The notes under the pieces were generated by a model. It was not told the origin of the DNA and searched no databases. It worked only from the letters and a program-made list of their open reading frames with translations. From positions 186,001 through 250,000 of the forward strand of contig JACTAT010000036.1 in the NCBI GenBank assembly GCA_014526335.1: a stretch of 64,000 bases of DNA. The letters run 5' to 3'. Each line of letters opens with the position of its first letter. Within the stretch, counting starts at the first letter, position 1. The translations under genes were made by a program, and so were the position numbers. Positions 1 through 11,304 of this stretch are shown one piece after another. The DNA is from Chrysaora quinquecirrha. Taxonomy: Eukaryota; Cnidaria; Scyphozoa; Semaeostomeae; Pelagiidae.

Positions 1-409
1 TTTAAAAATACTGAGTCAATTGATATCTCCTGTCTCATTTGAATGCCTGATCACAGGACCTTGTAAAGGGGCCTATTATATGTGATCCAGAAGTTGCGAA
101 ATCACCAAAAATCAGCTAAAAGCAGCAATCCATCCTCAAATAAATGGCTAAGCTGCTGCCAATTAACATCACTCGTGGACATAACATAAATGGCTTCAAT
201 AGCTTGTCAATTGACATTTATCCTGTCGCTTGTCCGCTTGATCACTTGTTTACTTTTCCTACTCTATTTTCGAGCACCACAGAGCCCTCTTCACACACAT
301 TTCTTGTGAAATTCAGAATGTATGTAGCTTTTTTGCACACCGTACATAAATAAGTGCCAATTCATTGAATAATAAAGTGGTTTTAAATGGAAAATATTTC
401 CTGTTTTAG

Positions 410-3400
410 CAACTTGAACATCTGACATCATTTGTCAGAGATTGTGACAGAAAAGTTGAAGTGAACAAGAAACGATTAGAAGATAATAATAATGATGAGA
501 ATGATACCTCAAATGAGGTAAGTAGTAGATTGAAAATGAAATCAATTTTGATCTTAATATGTTATCTATTGCTTTCATTTGAAATGATACATGTAATAAT
601 GTGAATTGTCTTTGGTTTGTATAAACATCAAAATTACAAGAAATAGTGTACTATACCTTAAGCTTTTTCATCTGACGCTCCTCAAAGTATGGATATCAGA
701 AACAGACCGAAACAATTGACTAACGGCTGAATTTATACCTAGCAGATGCATAGACAGAAAGAGTTCATTGTCTCACTATGACTTTCCAATTATTTTATTG
801 GTCACCACTTTGTATTCCGCAACTGATTGGTGTTCAACTTGAACTTCACGGCACAATAACAATCCAACTTCACTTTTCTGATTGGTGCTTGTGCATATCG
901 ATCCACCTGAGTATCATTCTGCCTTAGTAAGTTGTTTCAGGTTGGGGTTTCTAATCTGCAAGCTTTTAGGTATGTCAGATGATAGAAGGTAAAGCCAGAA
1001 ACATGGTTAAAATTGTCTTTTCCTTCCTGTTATTGAGTCCTTTTTGAGCCCAGAATATGTTTTCACTTTTTCTCATGTTTTGTTTATTGTCTCCTGTTAT
1101 TTTGTCAAGGCAACTACAGTACATGATCTGAATGAGAAAATTGGAAAAATGCTGGCACAGAGTGAAGAATTGGGTAAGCTTTTTGTAGTACTGTTTCTGT
1201 AGATAGATCATTGGTTTGAGTCTCTTTTTGTTCGTTTTTTAAAGGCATACTAAGTATGGTGACTGCTATTTGGCTGCACCTGTTCAGGAGTCATAAATAA
1301 GAAGGAAAATAATGAGCTATTTACGAGCAGTCTCTTACTGTTGATCAAGAAGGGTGGATTGCTATCAACTTTGACAATGATCGAATTGCATGAGATCTAC
1401 ATTCTTTCTTTCAATTCTCTTGAACAAATAAGGGCTTAGCAAATAGTTAGAACAACAGTTTACTTACAATATATATGAGTACCCAGGATATTCCGTTTAT
1501 AATTGTTCTGACTACTAGTGTTATAACCTGAGTGTCTCAATCATTGACAAAGCTGTCTTAAGCTGTCATCCGTACGAGAAGATGAACATCTGGCTTGCAC
1601 TGCTAAATCGCTGAATATGGGTGAATATTGTTCTTTTATACAGGTGCGGATGGAAAAGTTGATGAATCTTTTGCATTGATGAAAGAAGTTGAGGAACTGA
1701 AAGCTGAAAAAAGAAAAGCTGAGGTGATTAGTTTTATGTATGAAATAAGAATCTCTATCTTTATGAAAAGTGTAAGACCTGTTTCCCATGTTGTACTACA
1801 GATATTTTGTTTAAAGCAAAAGCATCAAAGAAACTTGCCAAAATAATACTGACCATTGCTTTATTTTGGTTCAGGAGTTATATCGAAGTACATTGCCTGT
1901 GACTGCAACACAGCAACAAAAGCTGAGAGTCTGCGACATTTGTGGAGCCTACTTGAGTTTATATGATAACGACAGAAGGTAATTTGAGTTGATTCATCGG
2001 TTTTTAATTAATTACAGAGATAAGCTTTTAGTAGCTATATAAATCTACTGACCGAATGAACTAATAAAATACTCATTGAATGAACCTTGATTTTTTAAGG
2101 TTGGCAGATCATTTTGGTGGAAAATTACACATGGGATTTATAAAGATTCGTGATAGATTAGCTGAATTGCAGGTAAGATACCGTTTTTCAACGAAAAAAG
2201 ACAATATGTATTGTGGAACTTCTTTATATCGAATATGCTTAACTGTAATCCCCTTGTTGACTGTGTTTGAATATTCATGGGAAATTTTGATATCAATATT
2301 GCTCCCGATAAAGTATGGTTTATTTGAAGTCAACATTAAGGACGCGATAGCCAAATACGTCCAGAGTACGAGTCATCTGGAGCTTTGTATCTCGAAATTG
2401 CTCATCCTTAACCCCTCGTTGACTGAAACTGAGCTTCGAACTCCCATTGAAGCTTTCAGTATCAGTATTGCACCTGATAAAGTCTTAATCAAATGGATAA
2501 AGCAATCTAACGTTTGAAACTACTTCAAAGTTCGTTTATGTTTTGGATATGATAGTAAAATACGTTCTACTATCCTACTTGTATCCTATTTCTAGAAATC
2601 GGTGGCTGCTAAAAGAGAAGCACGTGAAAAAGAACGTGAAGCAAGAAGAAAAGAAAGAGCTGCAGAATTAGAAAAAGAAAGATCATCAGAAAAGGACAGA
2701 AGAAGGTTTGTTATTGTTACTAAATCATAGATTTACAGAAGCTTCTTTATTTCATCTAGGAATATTGCTTGCTTATTAGGGGCTCTCTTTACACGAAGGT
2801 GAAGGGGAAAATTGCGTATTTGGTACCAGTCGCTAGAGTCTCAGTCGTGGATGAACTGACAAGAACTCGGCTGTGTATATATTTAATTAGACCAAGGAGC
2901 CACAACACCTTCAACGAGAGAACGTGGGCCAGATCTAGAGCGCTACGCGTAAGCTTTGGATCTGCTTAAAATTGATTGGATGTCGTACATACGTAGTATC
3001 TCATAATATCCATTTCCTGACAACAAAATTTCTTTAGCAAAAATGGAACATACCGATTCAGGTGTGCCCGTGTTCTTCAGATTTACAGGCCCGGACTCAA
3101 TAAAGTTTAGAATAGGATCAGTAAATAGATCCGGACTCATAGGCTGGGTTTGAGTGGTGACAATTTTCAGTACCCAACGATTGGAGACAGAGCTCTCTTG
3201 AAACATTGCCCAAGTAAATATCAAAGCCTTAGCATGGTGATTATCTTGCCTAATGCTCTGATACTTTTGGTTGATCATGATTCAGGGATTTTATTTCTTT
3301 CAGACGAAGTCGCAGCAGAAGTAAAGAAGGAAGCCGACGAAGAGATCGTAGCAGAGAAAGATATGGAGAGCGAAGCAGAGACAGAGACAGCAGAAGAAGG

Positions 3401-3859
3401 GATCAAGGGCGATATAGAGACAGAAGAGATTATGACAGAGATAGAAGAGGTGGTGACAGAGATAGAAGAGATTATGACAGAGACAGAAGAGATGGAAGAG
3501 ATAGAAGGGACGATGACAGAGATAGGTATAGAAGCAGAGATAGAAGCAGGAGTAGAGAACGAAGCAAGAATCGAAATCGAAGTAGAGAAAGATACGAGAG
3601 CAGGGAGAGGAACAGAAATGGGGATAGAGACAGAAGAAGGAGCCGTGAAGCAAGCTCAGATCGAAGACGGAGCAACAGTAAAGATCGCCAAGATGATGCT
3701 CCCAGCAGTAAGATGGTTACTGATGATAAGAGAGATGAGGTACAAGTGGATGGAGAGGCAGATAAGGCTGCTGAAAATTCAAATGCTTCATCAGTAATTA
3801 ATGATGAACAACTCACAAATGATAATGAACAATATGATAAAAGTTCTACTGAGAATTGA
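410..3859 (+). CDS. LUC7L: LUC7-like pre-mRNA splicing factor (LUC7L/LUC7L2 type), 3' part
   Basis: U1 snRNP-associated protein that helps select 5' splice sites in the nucleus. Seven coding exons are visible: 410-517, 1110-1173, 1644-1723, 1875-1978, 2100-2172, 2596-2705 and 3304-3859. They total 1095 nt, exactly 365 codons, all with GT-AG borders and matching phases. The peptide shows the family coiled coil (DLNEKIGKMLAQSEELG; KVDESFALMKEVEELKAEKR), then the second LUC7 zinc finger (CDICGAYL...DNDRRLADHFGGKLHMGF), a basic-acidic helix, and a last-exon RS/RD-rich tail that ends in an acidic stretch. The N-terminal CCCH finger lies left of the window, so the gene is partial. The KVDES and DNDRRLADHFGGKLH motifs fit LUC7L/LUC7L2 better than LUC7L3. 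An AATAAA at 3869-3874 is very close to the stop, so other poly(A) sites may be used. Family is certain; the exact paralogue is inferred. Confidence 0.93.
671..760. repeat. MITE-D fragment in LUC7L intron
   Basis: CATCTGACGCTCCTCAAAGT, ATCAGAAACAGACCGAAACA and GGCTGAATTTATACCTAGCA follow the same order as the copy at 26985-27190. Confidence 0.55.
3304..3859 (+). other. LUC7L: RS/RD-rich tail exon of the LUC7-like gene
   Basis: The terminal exon reads in frame as arginine-serine and arginine-aspartate dipeptides (RRSRSRSKEGSRRRD, then RDRRDYDRDRRGGDRDRR), followed by an acidic tail ending in TEN and a TGA stop. It is simple-sequence-like (repeated gacagagatagaaga blocks), which leaves the other five frames open for long distances. 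The apparent ORFs there are shadows. RS domains of this kind mediate spliceosomal protein contacts and are phosphorylated by SR kinases in known family members. Confidence 0.9.
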
Positions 3860-4191
3860 AATTTTTCTAATAAAAGTTTTGATTTTCGATTAGATTGATA
3901 ATCTCTCAAGTTGTACGTATTAGTAATGTGCTCTTTGTTTCGTTTATAATATCTTGCTCATTTTAGCCAAGTCTTTTTCTGCGTTCGTTTCGTTCCTCTC
4001 ACTGTTTTTTGGTCTCGATAAAGATAGATTCCAAAACATTCGATGACCTTGCTCTGCTGATGACATCTAAATAATCTGTGCTTAATTTTTGGCTCACTCG
4101 TATGTTCTCTAATGAGCGTTGTCCTTGCCTATAATTCTAATATAACTTTGTATGTATGATATGAATTTGTGATGCTTGTATGTGCAACATC

Positions 4192-4447
4192 AAGCTATAG
4201 CTAAATTAGGAGACTTGTCACCCATGACACTATATTCGGCGTGTCTCCCAGGGTGGCTAAACATGCGAGTGACAAGCGAGCAACATGTCCGTCTGATCAT
4301 TTGCATGTTGCGGGGACAAGAAATGTTTCTGTTGTCTCCCAGAAACATTTGCGTGTCTCTTGCTACAAATTTTGTCGCCCGTTACTGGGAGACACCGAGG
4401 GGACATCAATGTCGCGCGCGACATGTCTCCTAGTTTAGCCAGGCCTT
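4192..4447. repeat. MITE-A copy 1 (palindromic GTCGCGCGCGAC termini)
   Basis: About 255 bp with terminal inverted repeats. The left end reads roughly GCTAAATTAGGAGACTTGTC and the right end AATGTCGCGCGCGACATGTC followed by TCCTAGTTTAGCCAGGCCTT, the reverse complement of the family 5' end (AAGGCCTGGCTAAACTAGG). The interior carries CTCCCAGGGTGGCTAAACATG and GTTTCTGTTGTCTCCCAGAA. Similar copies lie at about 4945-5213, 8135-8400 and 20867-21030. No coding capacity, so a non-autonomous DNA element. Confidence 0.8.
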
Positions 4448-4715
4448 CACAAACAGAAATGCAGTAAGTGTTGCGCTACAATTTTGTCTAGGTTAGCCAG
4501 GCCTTAATGCATTTTTCGATAAAAAAGTATAATGATTTGTTGAGAAAGGATAGATACAGAATACCGCAGTGTGGAATTAATCAGAGAAATTTTACAAGTG
4601 TTTTGAGTTCTTCTATTTTCATTTGTATGGAAAACACCACATGACAATGAATCGAGTCTGGAGTTTGAATAAATAAAGTAATATGTCATTTAATTAAAAC
4701 TATTTAATTGCTCTC

Positions 4716-4721
4716 TTTATT
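4716..4721 (-). promoter_or_regulatory. Candidate poly(A) signal of PICK1
   Basis: TTTATT on the plus strand is AATAAA on the minus strand, 8 nt past the PICK1 stop codon (4729-4731). Its closeness to the stop would give a very short 3' UTR; other signals further left are possible. Confidence 0.4.
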
Positions 4722-4728
4722 GATTGAA

Positions 4729-7700
4729 TTATTTAAAAGTATTTCCCAGAGTTCCTGTGCTTAAATCAACTTCGATTGGGAAAACATTTGCATCTTTCAG
4801 ATGTTCTTCGCATTCTTTATGAAATGTTGTCATTGCTTGAAGGAATCGTTGTAGTTGAAATACTATGTCTTGAACTGAAAGAAAAGCAGATACGCTATCT
4901 ATAATATGCACTCATTTCTTATAAGAAGTCCATTCTTAACTCTAAAGCTGTGGCTGAACTAGGAGGTATGTTGCGTGCGACATTGTATTCGGCGTGTCTC
5001 CCAGGATGGCTTAACTTGCTTCTGACCAGGCGGCAACATGTCCCCTGGATCAAGGAGACAAGGAATGTTTCTGTTATCTTCCGGATACATTTGCGCGTCC
5101 CTCGCTACAGATTTTTTCGTGCGGTTCATAGTTTACAGGATGGTTAAACTGGGACACATCGAGATGAGACAACAATGTCGCGCGCGACATTTCTCCTAGT
5201 TCAGCCAGGCCTTCAGATTCTTATTGGAAGAATGTCTTTGAACAAAAGAATAAGTATCTTCACCATTCACGAGAAATATTTATGAATATATATATGATGC
5301 TGAAGAAGGCTCAACATAACCGAAACACAAAACAGTCACACGGAAGGAGAGCCTCTTTGGGGCTGTATGATTTGGAGAATTACTCGACAGTTTTATTGAC
5401 CTCTAAAGCTCAAAGGAAACGCCGTTGGCTCTGGTCATGCAGTCCATCTTCGAATCCAATCTATTGTATAATGCCACTTGTGGAAAACTCTATCCTAGTG
5501 TTCGCCATTCATGACAAATACATCTTAAGGGTTGGTTGTACTTCAAAACAAACATATACTACCAAATCATAGTTTTTGATGTTGCAGGAGAGATTTTGGG
5601 CAAAAACAGAACAGGTTGACAACTTTTCGACTTTGATCTTGCATAAAAAATACCCTCCATCATCGCTTCATTGGGAGTAGAAGTCCGATAGCATACTTTC
5701 CTCATAATTATTTTTCTATTTTTGTACCAACATAGTTAATTACCGTGTTTATTATCCAGTAATTCCAGTTTGACCAATACGTCTGATCTCAATTTCGCAA
5801 AACCTTCTCTTGCTAGCTGTCGACATCTCAGCACAACACTAAAAAACAATAAAAATTGTTTCAAAGGTCTACAAAAGGCATAAGATATAAATATGTCACT
5901 TAAATGCATTAATCCCCCAACTGACAGCAGTATACAATAAAAACTCGTACCAAAGAACCTAAGATTTTGAACACGGACTGTTCTAAGGTTCTTTTGTAAT
6001 GATGTCTATACCATAATAAGGGTTGGGTTTCCTAAAAGAGGATCTAATGCAATTGCAATGAAAATAAAGCATGGTTCAATGTTTAGCAGCTTTAGCAGGC
6101 CCCTGCTTCTCTGTGTTCTGGGTGCAATGTTTTTGGACTCCATTAAAGACCAGTTAACCTACATTAAAGGGGTTAACCTAAGGACAAATTGCATTTAAAC
6201 CCCTTAATTAGTTCTAATATATATAGATTTATATTAGATTTATATAGAGCCTTACCGATAGTCGTAGTTCCCTGTTTCAACACGATAGAGTGATTCATGT
6301 AGAGCCTGGATAATGAAATGAAAATCAATTCACTGAGGTAATATGATTGGGGCATCTATCTTAATAGTAAACACTATATTATGACATCTTTGCATCTTAG
6401 TTTGTCATAATAGAAAAAGCTTGATTAGCTGGCATTAAAGCTAATATGTTCTAAAAATGCTAAATTGTAAGAAGTAACGTACTTTATACTAAAACGTTTC
6501 TTTATTATAATTATGGGTTTCTTTTTATGTGGTATTTGTATCATTTAATGTCTTTAACCTCGCTGGTCTCTCAAGCTCAGTTGAGTTGTTGTAGACTCTC
6601 TGATCATGTAGTTCAGGTTCGAGTTCTGTCAGTTATGGTACACGCCACTCGTGTCGTGGAACAAATCTATCATATAGTGTTTGCCATTCAAGTAGAATAA
6701 ACATTAATATCTATGGTACTTAGGACGGCTTAACATAGCCGAAAATCAATTCCAAATGAAGGAAGAAGCTCGGGCTGTATGACTTGGATAGTTACTCGAC
6801 AATTCGTTTGACTCTTCAGCTCACTGGAATAGTCTTCGCTCTCTGATCATGCAGTCCAGGTTTAACCATTCGATAGCACTATGCAACTCGTTATTTATCT
6901 AACAACGAATATAAGGATAAAATACTTACTGCATATCCATATTCCTCATCATCCATCTCTTTAACTTTCAGACAGTACGACTAAATAATAGAAAATTATG
7001 ATGAAATATGTACAAATGATTACTTAGGCAAGCGAGCTAAGTAACAAAGCATTAAAAGCTGCAACACAGGACGAGACCGTGACATAGTAATGACAAAAGG
7101 GTTGATTAAATGGGAGCTTGATAAATTAACTTCAACGTTTCATACCAAGCATTATGCTAGGCAAGCGAGCTAAGTAACAAAGCATTACAATCTGCACCAG
7201 AGGTCGAGACTGTTGCATAGTAATGAATTCAAGGAGCTTTATATATAAACTTCAATGTTTCATACCAAGTATTCGAATTTGGTATTATCAATCAGGAAGC
7301 TTAGAAAACGTATTAAAATTCGCTTTTTTGTAAAATGGATGTCGAAAGCCGAGGAAAAGACCGACTGGTAAAGACATTATCATACGAGTAAGTCTAAACT
7401 TATCTACTGTACTATATTTTTGTCATTTTTTTTCTATCTAACACATACTGATCTACTACGTAACGTAGGTATGCTAGCAAATGAGCAGTCCCGTTTTCTC
7501 TTGCTGCGGGCTTGCTACTAAAACCAATATACACAAACAGAACAAAACATCAGTGTCAATCTTGGTGGGTTTCATCTCGCACACTGTCAATTCAGTGGGT
7601 CTACATAATAGTACAAAGGTTGTCTTGAAAATTTTCAAGCTTAAGTTTTCTTTGATTCTGCAATAAATTTTCTCTTCTGAAAATGGCAGAATTATTAATT

Positions 7701-10700
7701 CATTGTTTTGGAAAATGCTTTCCAGTGAGAAAGAGCCCTCCCCAGGGGGGGCAGTATGTATACCTTGGGTACTGGGGGATGTGCTGCCCAGAATGGTATT
7801 GATTTTTGACATTTTGGTATAAAAATGACTCTCAAGGTGTTTAAAAATTCTGAGAAAAAGTAAACAGCAATAGATTCAATTTACGAACAAAAGCGAGAGT
7901 AGCGTAGTAGCTGAAAGGTTATGAGCTTCAGTTATAGATAAGAGTTTCAACAAAATACGATTCAACCATTCATTGTGCTAAGGCTGTTGGTCAAACCTTT
8001 GAGATTTGCTGTACAGGCAATGTTTTTGACTGTTTGGCCATTTTACGAAACATTGCTTGACCAGCAAGAATAATTGTTACGCAATGTTTTTGAAAGCAAG
8101 GTGTCCAAGCAAGGATCCGACGACAGCGAGTGTAAATGCCTGGCTAAACTAGGAGACATGTCGTGCGCGACATTGGTGTCCCCTCGGCATCTCTTAGTTT
8201 AGCCACCTCGTGTGCGACAAAATTTATAGCAAGAGACACGCAAATGCTTCTGGGAGACAACAGAAACATTTCTTGTCCCCGCAACATGCAAATGACTCGG
8301 GGGACATGTTGCTCGCTTGTCACTTGCATGTTTAGCCATCCCCGAGGACACGCGGAATACAATGTCGCACTCGACAGGGCTCCTAGTTTAGCCATAGCTT
8401 AACTGAGAACTTTCCCATTAAACAACCTGGGAAAATGTTCCAGCATTTTACTTTGAAGCAGATTTCAAATGTTTGACCAGCAATGTTTGATCGTTTGATC
8501 AGGGCCTAAGAAAATGAAACATTTACCTTTGTGAAGGACAGACATCTGGAAAAAGCTTTGCAGCAGACGTTTTGCATGGTCCAAGAGACCTAGTAAAATA
8601 ATAAGATAGAGGAGTTTAGCTTAAAAGAGGATGTTCCTGCAGAACAGAACGATAAACAATTATCACCATTCTTGTAGCTACCTTTGTAAACTTGTGCATT
8701 TTGCTCTAATTCCTCAAGTTTCTTAACCAAGCCATCTAAAAGAAGAATTTTGAATTTTTCAATCGTTTAACACGGATAATTAAAAGGAAAGGACAGCACG
8801 GTTTAGAGGAAATTCTGATGTAACTAAAGAGAAAACATCTAAGAAATGTATTGAGCCTGGCTAATATCGACCTATGATACGATGTAACTAACGCCAACTA
8901 GTTGCAGTAACTCCTAACTTATGTTGACATGGTAACAACTAGTCAGAATGTATAGAATACAGTTGTTCATCATAGCTAGAGTGCTCAGGTTTCTGGAATC
9001 AGTTGTCAACGAATCACGTCAGTAGAGCAAGCCCAACGTTCTAGAACTGTGCGCTGACTAGTTGCAAGCCTTACTTTAAAGCAATAAGTTATTTGTTTAC
9101 CGTTGCAAAGGATTGCTCTGCTTAGTCCAAGAGCATCTGCAGTAGTTGAACTCATATGTTCGACCATCTTGTGTTTTACTTTCTTCATAACTAAAAAGAA
9201 ACGTTAGATGTTACTAAGATTGAAACATCGTTTTAGATCTTCTAGTACACAGTGCTTTGTTGATCATCCCATTTTAGACAGATTTTTTTAAATGGCTATA
9301 GATAAGTTCATACTGTATCAATGTTCAATTCCAATCTATTTGCGGAAAGTCTGAAATCAGAGCTTGGTTCAATTTAGTCTTACTTAAGTACAAAGGCTTC
9401 ATGTTTTGCAGAACATAAGGACGAGGAAGCAATGAAGCAGAACTAACTTAAAATGATGGATGAACAACATCGAAACATACTTTTGTAACTTTAAAGTGTC
9501 ACTGTATTTCAACACATGTTCAAAATATGTATATTTGTCATTAAATATGACTTACTAATATCAAGCGATTTTCCTTCCTTTGGATCTGCATGAAGTTTTA
9601 CATATTGGATTGTTACTTCATCCTAAAGAAAATACATTTCATGACTGATTGTTAAGATCATTGAATGATTATTATCTTGTAGTAAGAAGAAAGAATAGGT
9701 GCAGCAAGACATTGAGCAAGACATTGATGACAAAGAATGCAACAGCGACAATGTTAACAGACCTCAGTTTGTGCAGACTGCATCATTGAGCAAAATGGGT
9801 AAGTGAGAACAACGCACACACAACATGATTAATGTTCCAATTTGCATTCCATGTAGCCTATGCCAGAGATCTCCAGCATGGAGTTTGAAACTTTATTGGT
9901 CTACTGGCATGGATCTTTCCAAAAAACAATAGCCTAGACTATTATTTCAATTACCGAACAATAGATCTATTGTCTATTTTTGGCGTGAAGTCCGATTTGG
10001 TTGGCGTATTCTCCGGCGCGGCGGTAACATGAAATGCACCCTGGCTAATGTTATAGACAATTATGAATACCTTGATTGCTTGTATTGCTCTTGCAACATC
10101 AACCTTCGTCTTTCCTCTCATTGATTTCCCATTTACACCAATGATTTCATCTCCTGCTTGCAATGTTCCTTCTTTAGCAGCTGGGGTATTATCAAAAACT
10201 TGAACAACATAAAGACATGGGCATAATGGTGCTCCTCCTCCAATGCTAATTCCTATTAGATTTTGCTTGTCTTTTTTCAATGTTACTGTTCCTTGCTTTC
10301 CAGAAAGGCTCCTGTAAGGATATAGTGAGATACAATAATGTGAATGTCATTTTTCTGATCCCCAAACCCAGTCTAATAGTGCCACCAATATCCCCCACAT
10401 GTCTAGGGTGAATTTGGGTACACATTTCCCAAAGATCTTATCTTTGGAAGTTCTCTGTACTGTGCCCTTTATATTTTGGCCAAATCTTCGGTGTGGAAAA
10501 TCGACCAGATTCATCCTGGCCACAGGTAAAAAAATAACTGGTAAATAATGCTGCAGAATGACATTGCAGTGGGCCGATGCCGACTTGTCCATAGGGGTCA
10601 GCCGACTTGCTAGTGGGCTGAATTGGCAGTGGACCAACTTGTCTAGATAGCTACACAAGCCTGCAGAAAAAATCCAGTCTGGTCACTGTGGTGCACATCA

Positions 10701-11304
10701 CAGCAGATGTAGAAATGAAAGAACTAGTTTTTGATGTAATTTTCCTACGAAGCAGAATTGCGTGTCTTATTCAGCTATTACACATTGTTTTGCATTTATT
10801 GGACGTGGCCTCCTATTGCTTTCTAGACAAGTTGGACCACTGCCAAGTTGGCCCACCACTATGGACAAGTTGGCCCACCACGATGTCGGTCCAAAACGTT
10901 ATTTACTAGTTATTTTGTTTCACGTTGGGATACCAACCCCGTTTCAACAGTGTACATGTGGTATGCAATTATGTGTACAATTTATTATATTTTATATTTT
11001 ATTGTACTTTTTATATTGATTTCTTCATTATATTTTTTATACTTTTTATAGGTATTTTTTTTATTTATAATAGTCTATTTTTTTATTGATTGTATTTATT
11101 TTTTAAACTATTTCATTTTATATATAGGCATGGTGGGCGACTTTGTAGTTGGCCGGCTTGTCCTGTTACCCTTCTTTCTCTGAGAGTAATTCTCTCTCTC
11201 ACGAAATAATAAACGGGCCTAAAATCTGGGCCTAAGTTCCTTTTGTCTTATATTGACATTTTATGACATTATTACCTCGGATCTATCTCATAAACATATT
11301 CCAT
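4729..11304 (-). CDS. PICK1: PICK1, PDZ and BAR/AH-domain scaffold
   Basis: Peripheral membrane scaffold that binds C-termini of receptors and kinases through its PDZ domain and curved membranes through its arfaptin-homology/BAR domain. Exons in transcript order: 11276-11304 (ATG; MEYVYEIDPR), 10071-10311 (PDZ, with LIGISIGGG carboxylate loop and CPCLYVVQVFDNTPA), 9556-9622, 9101-9190 (MSSTTADALGLSRAILCN), 8682-8735, 8527-8589, then 6930-6980 (SYCLKVKEMDDEEYGYA), 6256-6305 (ESLYRVETGNYDYR), 5744-5838 and 4729-4874 (VQDIVFQLQRFLQAM...stop). Phases agree except between 8527 (ends phase 1) and 6980 (starts phase 0). About 75 residues of the AH domain expected there were not found, so the model is incomplete. 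The short acidic C-terminal tail of vertebrate PICK1 is absent. The 29-nt first exon is supported by frame, a GTAATA donor and similarity to the family N-terminus, but needs transcript proof. Confidence 0.92.
4945..5213. repeat. MITE-A copy 2, in the last PICK1 intron
   Basis: Starts near AAGCTGTGGCTGAACTAGGAG with GTTGCGTGCGACATTG, and ends AATGTCGCGCGCGACATTTC...TCCTAGTTCAGCCAGGCCTT. Same family as 4192-4447, with a diverged interior. Confidence 0.78.
5285..5525 (+). repeat. tRNA-derived SINE (family S1)
   Basis: Head ATGCTGAAGAAGGCTCAACATA, then GGGGCTGTATGATTTGGAGA, an A-box-like stretch, CGTTGGCTCTGGTCATGCAG and a B-box-like CATCTTCGAATCC, followed by CCACTTGTGGAAAACTCTAT and GTGTTCGCCATTCATGACAAAT. 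The consensus built from several copies in this window (TAGCTCAGTGG ... GGTTCGAATCC) is the internal RNA polymerase III promoter of a tRNA, so this is a tRNA-derived SINE and not a functional tRNA gene. Confidence 0.72.
6568..6890 (+). repeat. Two adjacent partial S1 SINE copies in a PICK1 intron
   Basis: First piece about 6568-6690 (CTCTCTGATCATGTAGTTCA, GGTTCGAGTTC, then AGTGTTTGCCATTCA). Second piece about 6714-6890 (CGGGCTGTATGACTTGGATA, CTCTGATCATGCAGTCCAGG, TTTAACCATTCG). Both match the family at 5285 and 16690 in the same order of blocks but are diverged. Confidence 0.6.
7026..7275. repeat. Two-copy tandem duplication, ~133 bp unit
   Basis: AGGCAAGCGAGCTAAGTAAC begins at 7026 and again at 7159. 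Both units continue AAAGCATTA...GAGACxGT...CATAGTAATGA and end with AACTTCAAxGTTTCATACCAAG. The copies have diverged by scattered substitutions. It lies where the missing PICK1 exon should be, but neither strand shows AH-domain peptide. Confidence 0.75.
7976..8510. repeat. MITE-C copy interrupted by MITE-A
   Basis: Left part 7976-8134 carries GGTCAAACCTTTGAGATTTGCTG and ACAGGCAATGTTTTTGACTG. Right part 8401-8510 ends CAGATTTCAAATGTTTGACC, AGCAATGTTTGATCGTTTGA, TCAGGGCC. The two are the halves of one inverted-repeat element of the family also seen at 17390, 18498, 25455, 30558 and 39889. The middle is replaced by a MITE-A copy. Confidence 0.7.
8135..8400. repeat. MITE-A copy 3, nested in MITE-C
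   Basis: Begins GCCTGGCTAAACTAGGAGAC followed by ATGTCGTGCGCGACATTGGTG and ends CACTCGACAGGGCTCCTAGT then TTAGCCATAGCTT. Orientation of the interior is opposite to copy 1. Sits between two halves of a MITE-C element, so it inserted later. Confidence 0.78.
10540..11165. repeat. Inverted GACAAGTTGGCCCACCA-type short repeats in PICK1 intron 1
   Basis: Around 10566-10655 the plus strand has GCCGACTTGTCCATAGGGG and GGCAGTGGACCAACTTGTC. Around 10828-10890 the opposite orientation appears (GACAAGTTGGACCACTGCCA, AGTTGGCCCACCACTATGG), with a third block at 11127-11160 (GGTGGGCGACTTTGTAGTTGG). The flanking 10970-11120 is T-rich low-complexity DNA. A related block occurs at 48225-48540. Confidence 0.55.

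Larger units (their letters stand above)
3860..4728. other. Convergent intergenic spacer LUC7L/PICK1
   Basis: Both flanking genes end here. AATAAA at 3869-3874 (+) and TTTATT at 4716-4721 (AATAAA on the minus strand, just after the PICK1 stop) are candidate poly(A) signals. The middle is occupied by a MITE-A copy (about 4192-4447). No coding potential was recognised. Confidence 0.6.

Noticed and set aside
3300..3909. Long open frames on both strands over the LUC7L RS exon
   Set aside because: They are shadows of the repetitive RS/RD codons; only the frame continuing from exon 2596-2705 is phase-consistent and ends in a sensible acidic tail.
7474..7812. 112-codon minus-strand frame inside the PICK1 gap
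   Set aside because: No resemblance to the AH domain, no fitting splice sites and low-complexity composition; not the missing exon.
4176..8402. Short ORFs with SPRVAKHASDKRATCPS or SACPRGWLNMQVTSEQHVPR
   Set aside because: They lie entirely inside MITE-A copies and differ between copies by frameshifts; no coding selection.
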